A stretch of 5,250 bases of DNA. Origin: CBFGTJ01 sp965651815 (lineage in GTDB: Bacteria > Actinomycetota > Acidimicrobiia > Acidimicrobiales > Microtrichaceae). Of the stretch, positions 1-5,250 are shown piece by piece. Location of the stretch: positions 1 to 5,250 of the forward strand of contig CBFGTJ010000212.1 in assembly GCA_965651815.1 (NCBI GenBank). Reading direction: 5' to 3'. Each line of letters starts with the position of its first letter. The first letter of the stretch is position 1. The notes under the pieces were generated by a model. The model saw only the letters and a program-made list of their open reading frames with translations, was not told where the DNA came from and searched no databases. Both the position numbers and the translations under genes were made by a program.

Positions 1-62
1 GGCTGCTCGACGCCCTGCCGAGCGTGATCGACTCGCTGCGCGCGCTGCGGAGGTCGGGATGA
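1..62 (+). CDS. C-terminal end of an unidentified upstream gene (partial)
   Basis: The frame beginning at base 3 reads 19 codons without interruption (LLDALPSVIDSLRALRRSG) and stops at TGA 60-62, which overlaps the ATG of the next gene in an ATGA arrangement. The overlap, and a good Shine-Dalgarno sequence lying inside this tail, are the reasons to think the frame is real. The residues form an amphipathic helix. A closing helix of the type 'LLDALPxVVxxLR' occurs at the end of some actinobacterial class V aminotransferases (cysteine desulfurase-like), but 19 residues are too few to assign this. The start lies outside the window. Confidence 0.5.
   Translation, partial: LLDALPSVIDSLRALRRSG
49..53 (+). 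promoter_or_regulatory. Ribosome binding site of the HAD hydrolase gene
   Basis: GGAGG sits 5 bases before the ATG at 59. It lies within the last codons of the upstream gene. It supports the ATG at 59 as the start, because the same frame is open back to the window edge and an earlier start could not otherwise be excluded. Confidence 0.75.
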
Positions 63-667
63 CGCCGCACGTGGTGATCTTCGACCTCGACGGGGTCATC
101 CGCGACTGGAACGACGAGGACCTCGGGCTGATGGAGTCCTCGTTCGGGCTCGAGCCCGGCGAGATCCTCGCGACCGCGTTCGACGGCGACCTCGGCCACG
201 CCGCGGTGACCGGGGCGCTGACCTACCGCGAGTGGATGGACGAGATCCGGGAACGGGTCATCGGCGCGCACGGGCCCCACGTGGCGGGCGCGCTCGACGA
301 GTGGGAGGCGAACGTCGGGCACGTCGACACCGAGATGCTGGAGGTGCTGCGCGCGGTGCGGCGGCACTGCCCCGCGGCGGTGCTGTCCAACGGCACGACC
401 CGGCTGCGGCGCGACCTGCACGCGCTCGACCTCCACGACGAGTTCGACACGATCTTCAACACCGCCGAGCTGGGCGTCGCCAAGCCGGACCCGGCCGTGT
501 TCCGGCTCGTGCTCGACCGCCTCGGCGCCGCTCCCGAGGCCACCCTGTTCATCGACGACCTCGCACCCAACGTCGACGCCGCCCGCGGCGTCGGGCTCAC
601 CGCGCACCAGCACACCGGCAGCGAGGGCACCGTCGAGTTCCTCCGCGCCCACGGGGTGCACGTGTGA
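59..667 (+). CDS. HAD-superfamily hydrolase (subfamily IA-like phosphatase)
   Basis: A 202-residue protein with all four haloacid dehalogenase motifs in order. Motif I is FDLDGV (nucleophile Asp9, acid/base Asp11), motif II is LSNGT (Ser110), motif III is the lysine of GVAKPDP (Lys142), and motif IV is FIDDLAPNV (Asp166, Asp167, which bind Mg2+). Between motif I and motif II, residues about 17-95 form a mostly helical cap, as in subfamily I enzymes. The length is normal for small cytosolic phosphatases of the phosphoglycolate phosphatase/beta-phosphoglucomutase type. The intact motifs predict Mg2+-dependent phosphate ester hydrolysis through an aspartyl-phosphate; the substrate cannot be read from the sequence. 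The ATG is chosen because motif I falls at residues 8-13, as expected, and a GGAGG lies 5 bases upstream. The start overlaps the stop of the preceding gene, suggesting translational coupling. A dehalogenase is possible but less likely for this motif set. Confidence 0.9.
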   Translation: MTPHVVIFDLDGVIRDWNDEDLGLMESSFGLEPGEILATAFDGDLGHAAVTGALTYREWMDEIRERVIGAHGPHVAGALDEWEANVGHVDTEMLEVLRAVRRHCPAAVLSNGTTRLRRDLHALDLHDEFDTIFNTAELGVAKPDPAVFRLVLDRLGAAPEATLFIDDLAPNVDAARGVGLTAHQHTGSEGTVEFLRAHGVHV

Positions 668-692
668 CGCGCCGGGCTACCGTGGCGGCCCG

Positions 693-1157
693 ATGACGGT
701 GTACCTGGTCCGGCACGCCTCCGCAGGGTCCCGGAACGAGCTCGACCCCGCCGATCGTGAGCGGCCGCTGGACGCCACGGGGAGGGTCCAGGCCCGGAAG
801 CTCACCGACTGGCTCCGCCACGCCGCGATCGACCGCATCCTCACCAGCCCGTACCCGCGCTGCGTGCAGACCGTGGAGCCGCTCGCCGAGGCGACCGGCA
901 TCCAGCCGGAGCTGTGCGACTGGCTGGGCGAGCAGGCGCCGATCGAGCAGAGCTGGAAGGTGCTCGAGGAGGCCGCGGCCTCCACCACGGTGGTGTGCAG
1001 CCACGGCGACGTGATCCCCGAGCTGATCCGCCGGGCGCAGCTGCGCGGGATGCACGTACCCGGCAAGTCCGGTGCGGCGAAGGGGTCCGTGTGGACCCTC
1101 GAGCACTGGGACGGCGAGCGCTTCGCGACCGGCGTCTACACGCCGATCCCGGGCTGA
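693..1157 (+). CDS. SixA-like histidine phosphatase family protein
   Basis: A 154-residue stand-alone histidine phosphatase (branch 2 / SixA-like size class). The N-terminus, MTVYLVRHASAG, carries the RH catalytic motif: Arg7 and His8, the phospho-accepting residue. The conserved phosphate-binding arginine is in SPYPRCVQT (Arg56), the second catalytic histidine is in VVCSHGD (His104), and Glu80 or Glu85 is a candidate general acid. The usual RHG is RHA here, as in many SixA-type members. The SPxxRCVxTVEP stretch resembles SixA and the C-terminal phosphatase domain of mycobacterial MutT1, but there is no Nudix domain here. The family removes phosphate from phosphohistidine or small phosphoesters in the cytosol; the substrate is unknown. 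It follows the HAD gene after 25 bp, so co-transcription is likely. The Shine-Dalgarno is poor (GGCGG at 684-688, 4 bases before the ATG), suggesting modest initiation or reliance on the upstream gene. Confidence 0.87.
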   Translation: MTVYLVRHASAGSRNELDPADRERPLDATGRVQARKLTDWLRHAAIDRILTSPYPRCVQTVEPLAEATGIQPELCDWLGEQAPIEQSWKVLEEAAASTTVVCSHGDVIPELIRRAQLRGMHVPGKSGAAKGSVWTLEHWDGERFATGVYTPIPG

Positions 1158-1175
1158 CCGCCGGGGGTTCAGCCC
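1151..1175. repeat. Inverted repeat containing both convergent stop codons
   Basis: GGGCTGA (1151-1157) and TCAGCCC (1169-1175) are perfect 7-base inverted repeats separated by 11 bases. The left arm ends with the TGA of the histidine phosphatase gene, and the right arm begins with the reverse-complement TGA of the ccmI-like gene, so each gene's stop codon is one arm of the stem. The right arm overlaps the stem of the stronger hairpin at 1158-1182, so the two folds exclude each other. Seen directly; function is inferred. Confidence 0.6.
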
Positions 1176-1182
1176 CCGTCGG
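1158..1182. terminator. Probable bidirectional terminator hairpin between convergent genes
   Basis: CGGGGG (1162-1167) pairs with CCCCCG (1173-1178) across a 5-base loop, TTCAG. After one mismatch (1161/1179) the stem continues with three more pairs (1158-1160 with 1180-1182), giving nine GC pairs in all. It lies exactly between, and into the end of, two convergent genes, as expected for a shared transcription end. There is no T-rich tract on either side, so it is not a classical intrinsic terminator. In high-GC bacteria, tail-less hairpins at gene ends are common, and they may act by pausing or with Rho. Confidence 0.6.
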
Positions 1183-2371
1183 GGTTCGGGATGCGGGACC
1201 GCCCCGGCGGCACGGTCGAGGTGGTGGTCTCCTCGGCACCCTCCTCGAGCAGGGTGCGCAGCTCCTCGGGGCCGCCGACCAGGAACGAGATCCTCGGCCG
1301 GGGCAGGCCCTCGAGCCGCTCGAGGTCCGCGCGCGCGTCGTCCGGGCGTTCGTCCGCGACCGCGATCGACGCCCGCAGCAGCAGCGCATCGGGGTCGTCC
1401 GGGTCGGCGGCCAGCGCGCGCTCGACGAACGCGGCCCCCTCGTCGAGCTCGCCCGAGCCCGCCGCCAGGAGGGCGTACGCGCGCGAGACGAGCGCGTCGA
1501 CGGCGTCAGGGCGGCCCTCGAGGACCCCGTCGAGGCAGGTGCCGAGCGCGCCGAGGAACCCTGCGGCCGTCGCAGCGCCGTCCTCCTCGTCGGTCTCCTC
1601 GCCCGGCTCGACGGCACCGGCGGCCTCGACCCAGCAGGCTCGGGCGTCGCCGTCGAGCAGCTCGAGGAACACCTCGCGCTCGAGCCCCTGGGTGCGCAGC
1701 ACCTGCACGGCGGCGGGGGGTGGGCCGGTGCGGTAGAAGCGGTCGATCTCCGCGGCGGCGGTCGCGTGGTCGCCGGCGCGGGCGGCCACGACGGCGCGGA
1801 AGACGCGCACGTCGGGGTAGTCCGGGTCGAGCTCGACGACGCGCTCGAAGTTGGCGGCGCCCTCGCGCACCCGGTCGGCGCGGATCATCGCCCAGCCCTG
1901 GTAGGTGAGCGCCTCGAGGTGGTCGGGTGCATCGGCGAGGATGGCGTCGTAGCAGTCGATGCCGGCCTCGGGGTCCCGCAGCGACGTGGAGCGGCAGGTG
2001 GCGAGCTGGGTTCGCAGGTCGCCGGTGCCACCGGTGATCGCGCCGTCGCCGCGCTGGCCGGAGCTGCGGGCGACGAGCACCCCGGCGACCACGGCGAACG
2101 CCAGCACCGCGACGGCGACGAGCACCTGGCGGGTGCGGTTCGGCGGCTGCCGCGCCTCGTGCAGGACCCGGCGACGGTGCTCGATCGCGTCGAGGACCTC
2201 GGCGGCGCGCACCGTGTAGTCGTCGCGCAGCGCGACGAAGTCGACCTCGTCCAGGTCGCCTGCCGCGTACTCGCGCTCGAGGTCCTCGAGCGACGCGAGC
2301 AGGTGGTCGCGCTCCTCCTCGAGGAGGGCGAGCTCGTCAGGGTCGAGCCGGTCGCGCTCGCGGGTGCTCAC
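1169..2371 (-). CDS. ccmI: CcmI-like TPR protein of cytochrome c maturation
   Basis: A 400-residue membrane-anchored protein. Residues about 10-72 form a charged coiled-coil-like region with a typical CcmI cytoplasmic-loop signature (LEREYAAGDLDEVDF). One transmembrane helix follows at about 82-101. The rest, beyond residue 102, should face outside and has two groups of TPR-like helix pairs (about 134-212 and 271-355) with motifs such as ALTYQGWAMIRADRVREGAA and LAADPDDPDALLLRAS. It ends in a Thr/Pro-rich tail. CcmI proteins bind the C-terminus of apocytochrome c and present it to the CcmF/CcmH haem lyase; that role here is inferred from the fold and from position directly after ccmH. Canonical CcmI has two membrane helices before the TPRs, but only one is seen here. 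Four cysteines (126, 140, 246, 279) lie in the external part. The start is GTG (2371-2369), overlapping the ccmH stop by 4 bp. No Shine-Dalgarno is visible, so translation is probably coupled. A generic TPR protein is the alternative. Confidence 0.8.
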   Translation of the reverse strand: MSTRERDRLDPDELALLEEERDHLLASLEDLEREYAAGDLDEVDFVALRDDYTVRAAEVLDAIEHRRRVLHEARQPPNRTRQVLVAVAVLAFAVVAGVLVARSSGQRGDGAITGGTGDLRTQLATCRSTSLRDPEAGIDCYDAILADAPDHLEALTYQGWAMIRADRVREGAANFERVVELDPDYPDVRVFRAVVAARAGDHATAAAEIDRFYRTGPPPAAVQVLRTQGLEREVFLELLDGDARACWVEAAGAVEPGEETDEEDGAATAAGFLGALGTCLDGVLEGRPDAVDALVSRAYALLAAGSGELDEGAAFVERALAADPDDPDALLLRASIAVADERPDDARADLERLEGLPRPRISFLVGGPEELRTLLEEGAEETTTSTVPPGRSRIPNPDGG

Positions 2372-2862
2372 GTCGGGCGGTCGTTGCGGGACCTGCGCGC
2401 CGCGGCGACGCGCTCGAGGTCCTCGGCGGTCACGTGGCGGGCGGGCGCGTCCGCGCGCCAGCGGCGGAACGTGCCGGCCAGCAGCAGCCCGGCGCCGGCG
2501 GCGACGACGACGGGGAGGACCCAGACGAGGCCGCCGATGCCCGAGGAGGGCGGGGTGAGCAGCACCTCGGGCCCGAAGTTCCGCACGAAGTGGTTGAGGA
2601 TCTCGTCGTCGGTGCGGCCCTGGGCCATCAGCGAGGAGATCTCCTCACGGAACTTCACCGCGGAGGGCGACTGGGAGCCCGCGACGGACTCGCCGACGCA
2701 CTGCTGGCACTTGAGCTGCCCGGCGATCTGGAACAGGCGCTCGTCGCTGACCCCTGACGTGGGGGTCGTGCGCGCCGCGCCCATGAGGAGGGCCACCGCG
2801 GCGACGCCCATCAGCGCCCACCACCACCAGCGCTGGCGCTGCACGCGCTCGCCGGCGCTCAC
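2368..2862 (-). CDS. ccmH: CcmH thiol-disulfide oxidoreductase / haem lyase subunit
   Basis: A 164-residue protein with the CcmH layout. A short basic N-terminus leads into a membrane helix (about 12-30, beginning with four consecutive Trp). Next comes an external three-helix domain with the redox motif LKCQQC (Cys52, Cys55) followed by VGESVAGSQSPSA, matching the family pattern LRCxxC-Q-S-A-S-A. The stretch FREEISSLMAQGRTDDEILNHF and the phrase FGPEVLLTPP are typical. A second membrane helix spans about 111-130, with a basic cytoplasmic tail. CcmH works with CcmG to reduce the CXXCH cysteines of apocytochrome c outside the cytoplasm and is part of the haem ligation complex. The frame is open much further upstream, but the GTG at 2862-2860 is chosen because it overlaps the ccmG stop in GTGA, has GGAGGT 5 bases upstream, and gives the expected length. 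The end overlaps the ccmI-like gene by 4 bp. Confidence 0.9.
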   Translation of the reverse strand: MSAGERVQRQRWWWWALMGVAAVALLMGAARTTPTSGVSDERLFQIAGQLKCQQCVGESVAGSQSPSAVKFREEISSLMAQGRTDDEILNHFVRNFGPEVLLTPPSSGIGGLVWVLPVVVAAGAGLLLAGTFRRWRADAPARHVTAEDLERVAAARRSRNDRPT

Positions 2863-3416
2863 GTCCCACCTCCGCCCGGGACGCCCTCGCCCGAGGCCGC
2901 CGCCATGGCCGCCTCGAGCTCCTCGGCGGTCACGCCGCCGTTGTACTTGGTGACGACCGTGCCGGAGGGATCGACGAGGAACGACTCCGGCACGCCCTTC
3001 ACCCGGTACTCGATCGTCGCGCCGTCGGCGCCGCCGGTGATCACGGGCCAGTCGCCGCCCTTCTCGGCGAAGAACTTCCGCACGCGGTCGAGCTCGTGGC
3101 TGTCGTAGGCGACGCTGACGACCTGGACCTCGCCGCGGTTGCGCTCGGAGAACGCGACCAGCTCGGGGTGCTCCTCGACGCACGGCGGGCACCACGTCGC
3201 GAAGAAGTTGACCAGCACCCACTGCCCGCGGTGCTCGTCGATGTCGAAGCGGTCGCCGGTGAGGGTCGTGCCGGTGAGCGCGGGCGCCACGTTGCCGATC
3301 AGCTCCCTGCCCGGGTCGCTCTGCTGCCGCTCCGAGGGGCTGATGACCAGCACCACCACGAGGGCGAGCACGGCCACGCCCACCACGGCGGCGATCGCGG
3401 GTGCTCGACGGTTCAT
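2859..3416 (-). CDS. ccmG: CcmG/ResA-like membrane-anchored thioredoxin
   Basis: A 185-residue TlpA/ResA/CcmG-type thiol-disulfide oxidoreductase. Residues 1-4 are basic (MNRR), and about 6-25 form an uncleaved signal-anchor helix that places the rest outside the membrane. The thioredoxin fold runs from about 38 to 172. The active site is FFATWCPPC (Cys76, Cys79). The cis-proline loop is VKGVPESFLVD (Pro143), with the Glu that is characteristic of CcmG and ResA, and an extended N-terminal segment (IGNVAPALTGTTLTG) precedes the fold. In the family, electrons from CcdA or DsbD reach this protein, which keeps apocytochrome CXXCH cysteines reduced, directly or through CcmH. Its place between ccmF and ccmH supports the CcmG role over that of a general ResA. 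ATG at 3416-3414 overlaps the ccmF stop by 4 bp and has GGAGG 7 bases upstream. The C-terminal GEGVPGGGGT tail is low-complexity and overlaps the ribosome binding site of ccmH. Confidence 0.92.
   Translation of the reverse strand: MNRRAPAIAAVVGVAVLALVVVLVISPSERQQSDPGRELIGNVAPALTGTTLTGDRFDIDEHRGQWVLVNFFATWCPPCVEEHPELVAFSERNRGEVQVVSVAYDSHELDRVRKFFAEKGGDWPVITGGADGATIEYRVKGVPESFLVDPSGTVVTKYNGGVTAEELEAAMAAASGEGVPGGGGT
2868..2873 (-). promoter_or_regulatory. Ribosome binding site of ccmH
   Basis: On the minus strand GGAGGT lies 5 bases before the GTG at 2862. It is inside the final Gly codons of ccmG. It decides the ccmH start within a frame that is open for hundreds of bases upstream. Confidence 0.8.
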
Positions 3417-5250
3417 CGGTGCGCCTCCGAGGGGGCGGGTTCGACGGGTTCGACGGGTGGGGCGGGTTCCGCACCGGCGGGGGGTTCGGGCAGGTCGACG
3501 GCGTCCCCCTGCTCGGGGACGGCTCCGGCCGGCACGGGTGCGGACACCGGGTCGAGCGGGTTGCGGCGGCGGCCGGGGAACAGCGACAGCACCGTCCCGA
3601 ACGCCATCACGCCGCCGCCGATCCAGAGCCAGGTGACGAGCGGCTGGACCACGACGCGGAGCCCGACGGTCGGGTCGGACTCGGTGGGGGCGCGCACGAC
3701 GGCGAGCATCACGTCCTCGCCCAGCCCGGTGCGCACCGAGGGGGTGCCGATGGTCTGGCCCGACTGCCGGTAGCGGTTGAGCCTCGGCTCGTACACCTGG
3801 CCGCCGTCGACGCGCACCTCAGCGATGAGCTCGATGCGGTTGTCGAGCTCCCGGGTGCGCATGCCGAGGTGCTCGACGGTGTGGCCGGCGACCGTCGCGG
3901 TGTCGCCCTCCGCGAGCGACAGCTCGGCCTGGCGGACGTAGCTCATCGAGGCGGCGAGCGCGACGCCGATGACGATCGTGCCGAGGTGCACGACCATGCC
4001 GCCGTTGGCCCGTCCCACGAACCCGCGCCAGCCCTGCCGGCGGGCGGCGAGCGCGAGCTGGCGGCCCGCGGACCCCGCCGCGAACCCGCCGAGCCCGAAC
4101 GCGACGAGGGGTGCGACGCCACGGGCGCCGAGCACCACCGCCAGGGCGAGGGAGCCGAGGGCGATCCAGCTCGGCCACCAGAGCCGGTCGCGCAGCAGCT
4201 CGCCCGAGGCCTTGCGCCAGGGCAGCACGGGGGCGACGGCCATGAGCAGGAGGATCACGAGCCCGATCGGCATCGTCATCCGGTTGAAGTACGGCGGCCC
4301 GACCGAGAGCGTGTCGCCGCGGGTGGCCTCGACCACCAGCGGGAACACGGTGCCGAGCAGCACCACGAACGCGAACGCGGCGAACACCACGTTGTTGGCG
4401 AGGAACGCGCCCTCCCGCGACACCGGGGAGTCGATGCGGCCGAGGGAGCGCAGCCGGTCGCCGCGCCAGCCGATGAGCCCGATCGAGACCGCGGCGACGA
4501 GCACGAAGAAGCCCAGCAGCACCGGGCCGATCGAGCCGGAGGAGAACGCGTGGACCGACTCGACGACGCCGGAGCGGGTGAGGAACGTGCCGAGGATCGT
4601 GAGCGAGAACGTGGCGCACAGCAGCGACAGGTTCCACACCCGCAGCATCCCCCGCCGCTCCTGCACCATCACCGAGTGCAGGTACGCGGTGCCGGTCAGC
4701 CACGGCAGCAGCGACGCGTTCTCGACCGGGTCCCACCCCCAGTAGCCGCCCCAGCCGAGCACCTCGTAGCTCCACCACGCGCCCAGGAGGATGCCGGCGG
4801 TGAGGAACCCCCAGGCGAACAGCGTCCAGCGACGGGTCTCGACGAGCCAGCCCTCGCCGACCCTGCCGGTGACCAGCGCGGCGATCGCGAACGCGAACGG
4901 CACGGTGAACCCGACGTAGCCCAGGTAGAGCATCGGCGGGTGGAACGCCATGAGCACGTGGTTCTGCAGCAGCGGGTTCGGGCCCGGGCCGTCGAACCCG
5001 GCCGGCGGGGCGTGGGCCTGGAACGGGTTCGAGACGGTCAGCATCATCCCGAAGAAGAAGACGCAGACCACGAACATCGTGAGCAGCGCCCACGCGACGA
5101 GCGGGTCGTCGAGCCGGCGGCGGAACTTCGTGGCGACGACGGCGAGGTAGCCGGCGAGCACGAGGCCCCACAGCAGGATCGAGCCCTCCAGCGCGGACCA
5201 CATCGCCGCGATGTTGAACAGCGTGGGGGTGCTCGACGAGCCCACCTGGG
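3413..5250 (-). CDS. ccmF: CcmF cytochrome c haem lyase subunit (5' end outside window)
   Basis: About 611 codons of a polytopic CcmF/CcsA-family protein are present; the N-terminal 70-80 residues lie beyond the window. Residues here are counted from the valine codon at 5245. The WWD haem-handling domain is clear: WWSYEVLGWGGYWGWDPVEN (158-176). The four histidines known from E. coli CcmF all have counterparts: FHPPMLY (His102) and SVHAF (His232), the external pair flanking WWD, and YLHSV (His190) and VVHLG (His420), the membrane pair that holds haem b. About 12-13 membrane helices can be seen, with a large external domain at about 433-533 before the last helix (about 535-555). CcmF takes haem from CcmE and attaches it to apocytochrome c outside the membrane. 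The final ~50 residues form a Pro/Glu/Ala-rich tail. The GTG at 5245 is not taken as the start, because the frame continues upstream and the region aligns with the internal TWxxxEGSxLLW part of the family. The stop overlaps ccmG by 4 bp. Confidence 0.95.
   Translation of the reverse strand, partial: QVGSSSTPTLFNIAAMWSALEGSILLWGLVLAGYLAVVATKFRRRLDDPLVAWALLTMFVVCVFFFGMMLTVSNPFQAHAPPAGFDGPGPNPLLQNHVLMAFHPPMLYLGYVGFTVPFAFAIAALVTGRVGEGWLVETRRWTLFAWGFLTAGILLGAWWSYEVLGWGGYWGWDPVENASLLPWLTGTAYLHSVMVQERRGMLRVWNLSLLCATFSLTILGTFLTRSGVVESVHAFSSGSIGPVLLGFFVLVAAVSIGLIGWRGDRLRSLGRIDSPVSREGAFLANNVVFAAFAFVVLLGTVFPLVVEATRGDTLSVGPPYFNRMTMPIGLVILLLMAVAPVLPWRKASGELLRDRLWWPSWIALGSLALAVVLGARGVAPLVAFGLGGFAAGSAGRQLALAARRQGWRGFVGRANGGMVVHLGTIVIGVALAASMSYVRQAELSLAEGDTATVAGHTVEHLGMRTRELDNRIELIAEVRVDGGQVYEPRLNRYRQSGQTIGTPSVRTGLGEDVMLAVVRAPTESDPTVGLRVVVQPLVTWLWIGGGVMAFGTVLSLFPGRRRNPLDPVSAPVPAGAVPEQGDAVDLPEPPAGAEPAPPVEPVEPAPSEAHR
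3424..3428 (-). promoter_or_regulatory. Ribosome binding site of ccmG
   Basis: On the minus strand GGAGG lies 7 bases before the ATG at 3416, within the last codons of ccmF. The spacing is near ideal and supports this start together with the ATGA overlap. Confidence 0.8.
3436..3458. repeat. Short 9-bp tandem repeat in the ccmF 3' end
   Basis: The unit CGGGTTCGA occurs twice in tandem (3436-3444, 3445-3453) and is followed by a half copy (CGGGT, 3454-3458). Because 9 is a multiple of 3, copies add PVE units (PVEPVEP) to the tail of CcmF without shifting the frame. It probably arose by slippage in a region under little constraint. Confidence 0.7.

Noticed and set aside
1..58. A longer HAD hydrolase starting upstream of 59 in the same open frame.
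   Set aside because: Motif I lies at residues 8-13 from the ATG at 59, normal for the family, and the ATG has a well-placed GGAGG.
597..1106. Minus-strand open frames opposite the histidine phosphatase gene.
   Set aside because: The plus-strand frame has the complete set of catalytic residues; the antisense frames show no recognisable motif.
2300..2880. Possible frameshift or fission of an E. coli-type CcmH-CcmI fusion into two genes.
   Set aside because: The two genes have separate starts and stops with a clean GTGA overlap, and separate CcmH and CcmI is the common state outside enterobacteria, so there is no sign of damage.
914..2953. A 679-codon open frame on the plus strand, antisense to the ccmI-like and ccmH genes.
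   Set aside because: Its length comes from high GC with few stop codons opposite GC-biased codons. The translation is Arg/Gly/Ala-rich without domain signatures, it crosses several well-supported genes, and the minus-strand genes have clear motifs.
2863..3474. Upstream extension of the ccmH frame, giving a 368-residue product.
   Set aside because: The extra N-terminal part is Arg-rich low complexity in a different frame of ccmG and ccmF. A GTG with GGAGGT and GTGA overlap at 2862 gives a normal-length CcmH.
3096..3773. Plus-strand open frame opposite ccmG and the ccmF 3' end.
   Set aside because: Low-complexity translation typical of the complementary strand of GC-rich genes, no motif, and no ribosome binding site tied to it.
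5243..5245. GTG as the start codon of ccmF.
   Set aside because: The frame remains open to the window edge and the sequence right after it matches the interior of CcmF, about 70-80 residues from the usual N-terminus.

Overview
This is a very GC-rich, densely packed bacterial window with GTG as well as ATG starts, 4-bp stop/start overlaps and almost no intergenic DNA. Base composition and protein style suggest a high-GC actinobacterium. A System I (Ccm) cytochrome c maturation cluster is unusual for the common actinobacteria, which mostly use System II (ResB/CcsA), so an Acidimicrobiia-like lineage is a reasonable guess. That placement is inference, not something the sequence proves.

Left part, plus strand (1-1157): the last 19 codons of an unidentified gene, whose stop overlaps the start of a HAD-superfamily hydrolase (59-667), followed after 25 bp by a short SixA-like histidine phosphatase (693-1157). 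These look like a small co-directional housekeeping group of two phosphohydrolases with no visible functional link to the genes on the right.

At 1158-1168 the two gene sets converge with only 11 bp between stop codons. This gap and its flanks hold two overlapping, mutually exclusive GC-rich hairpins, probably a bidirectional transcription end.

Right part, minus strand (5250 down to 1169): four genes in the order ccmF (5' end outside the window), ccmG/resA-like thioredoxin, ccmH, and a ccmI-like TPR protein. Each of the three junctions is a 4-bp overlap (ATGA, GTGA, GTGA), so the set is almost certainly one translationally coupled operon. CcmF is the haem-handling core of the haem lyase, the CcmG-like protein and CcmH are thiol-redox proteins that keep the apocytochrome CXXCH cysteines reduced, and the CcmI-like TPR protein would hold apocytochrome for ligation. 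All act at the outer face of the cytoplasmic membrane. ccmE and the haem exporter ccmABC, if present, lie outside the window.

No mobile element, RNA gene, CRISPR array or origin was seen. The more unusual points are the CcmI-like protein's architecture (one membrane helix, four extracytoplasmic cysteines) and the alternative hairpins in the convergent gap.
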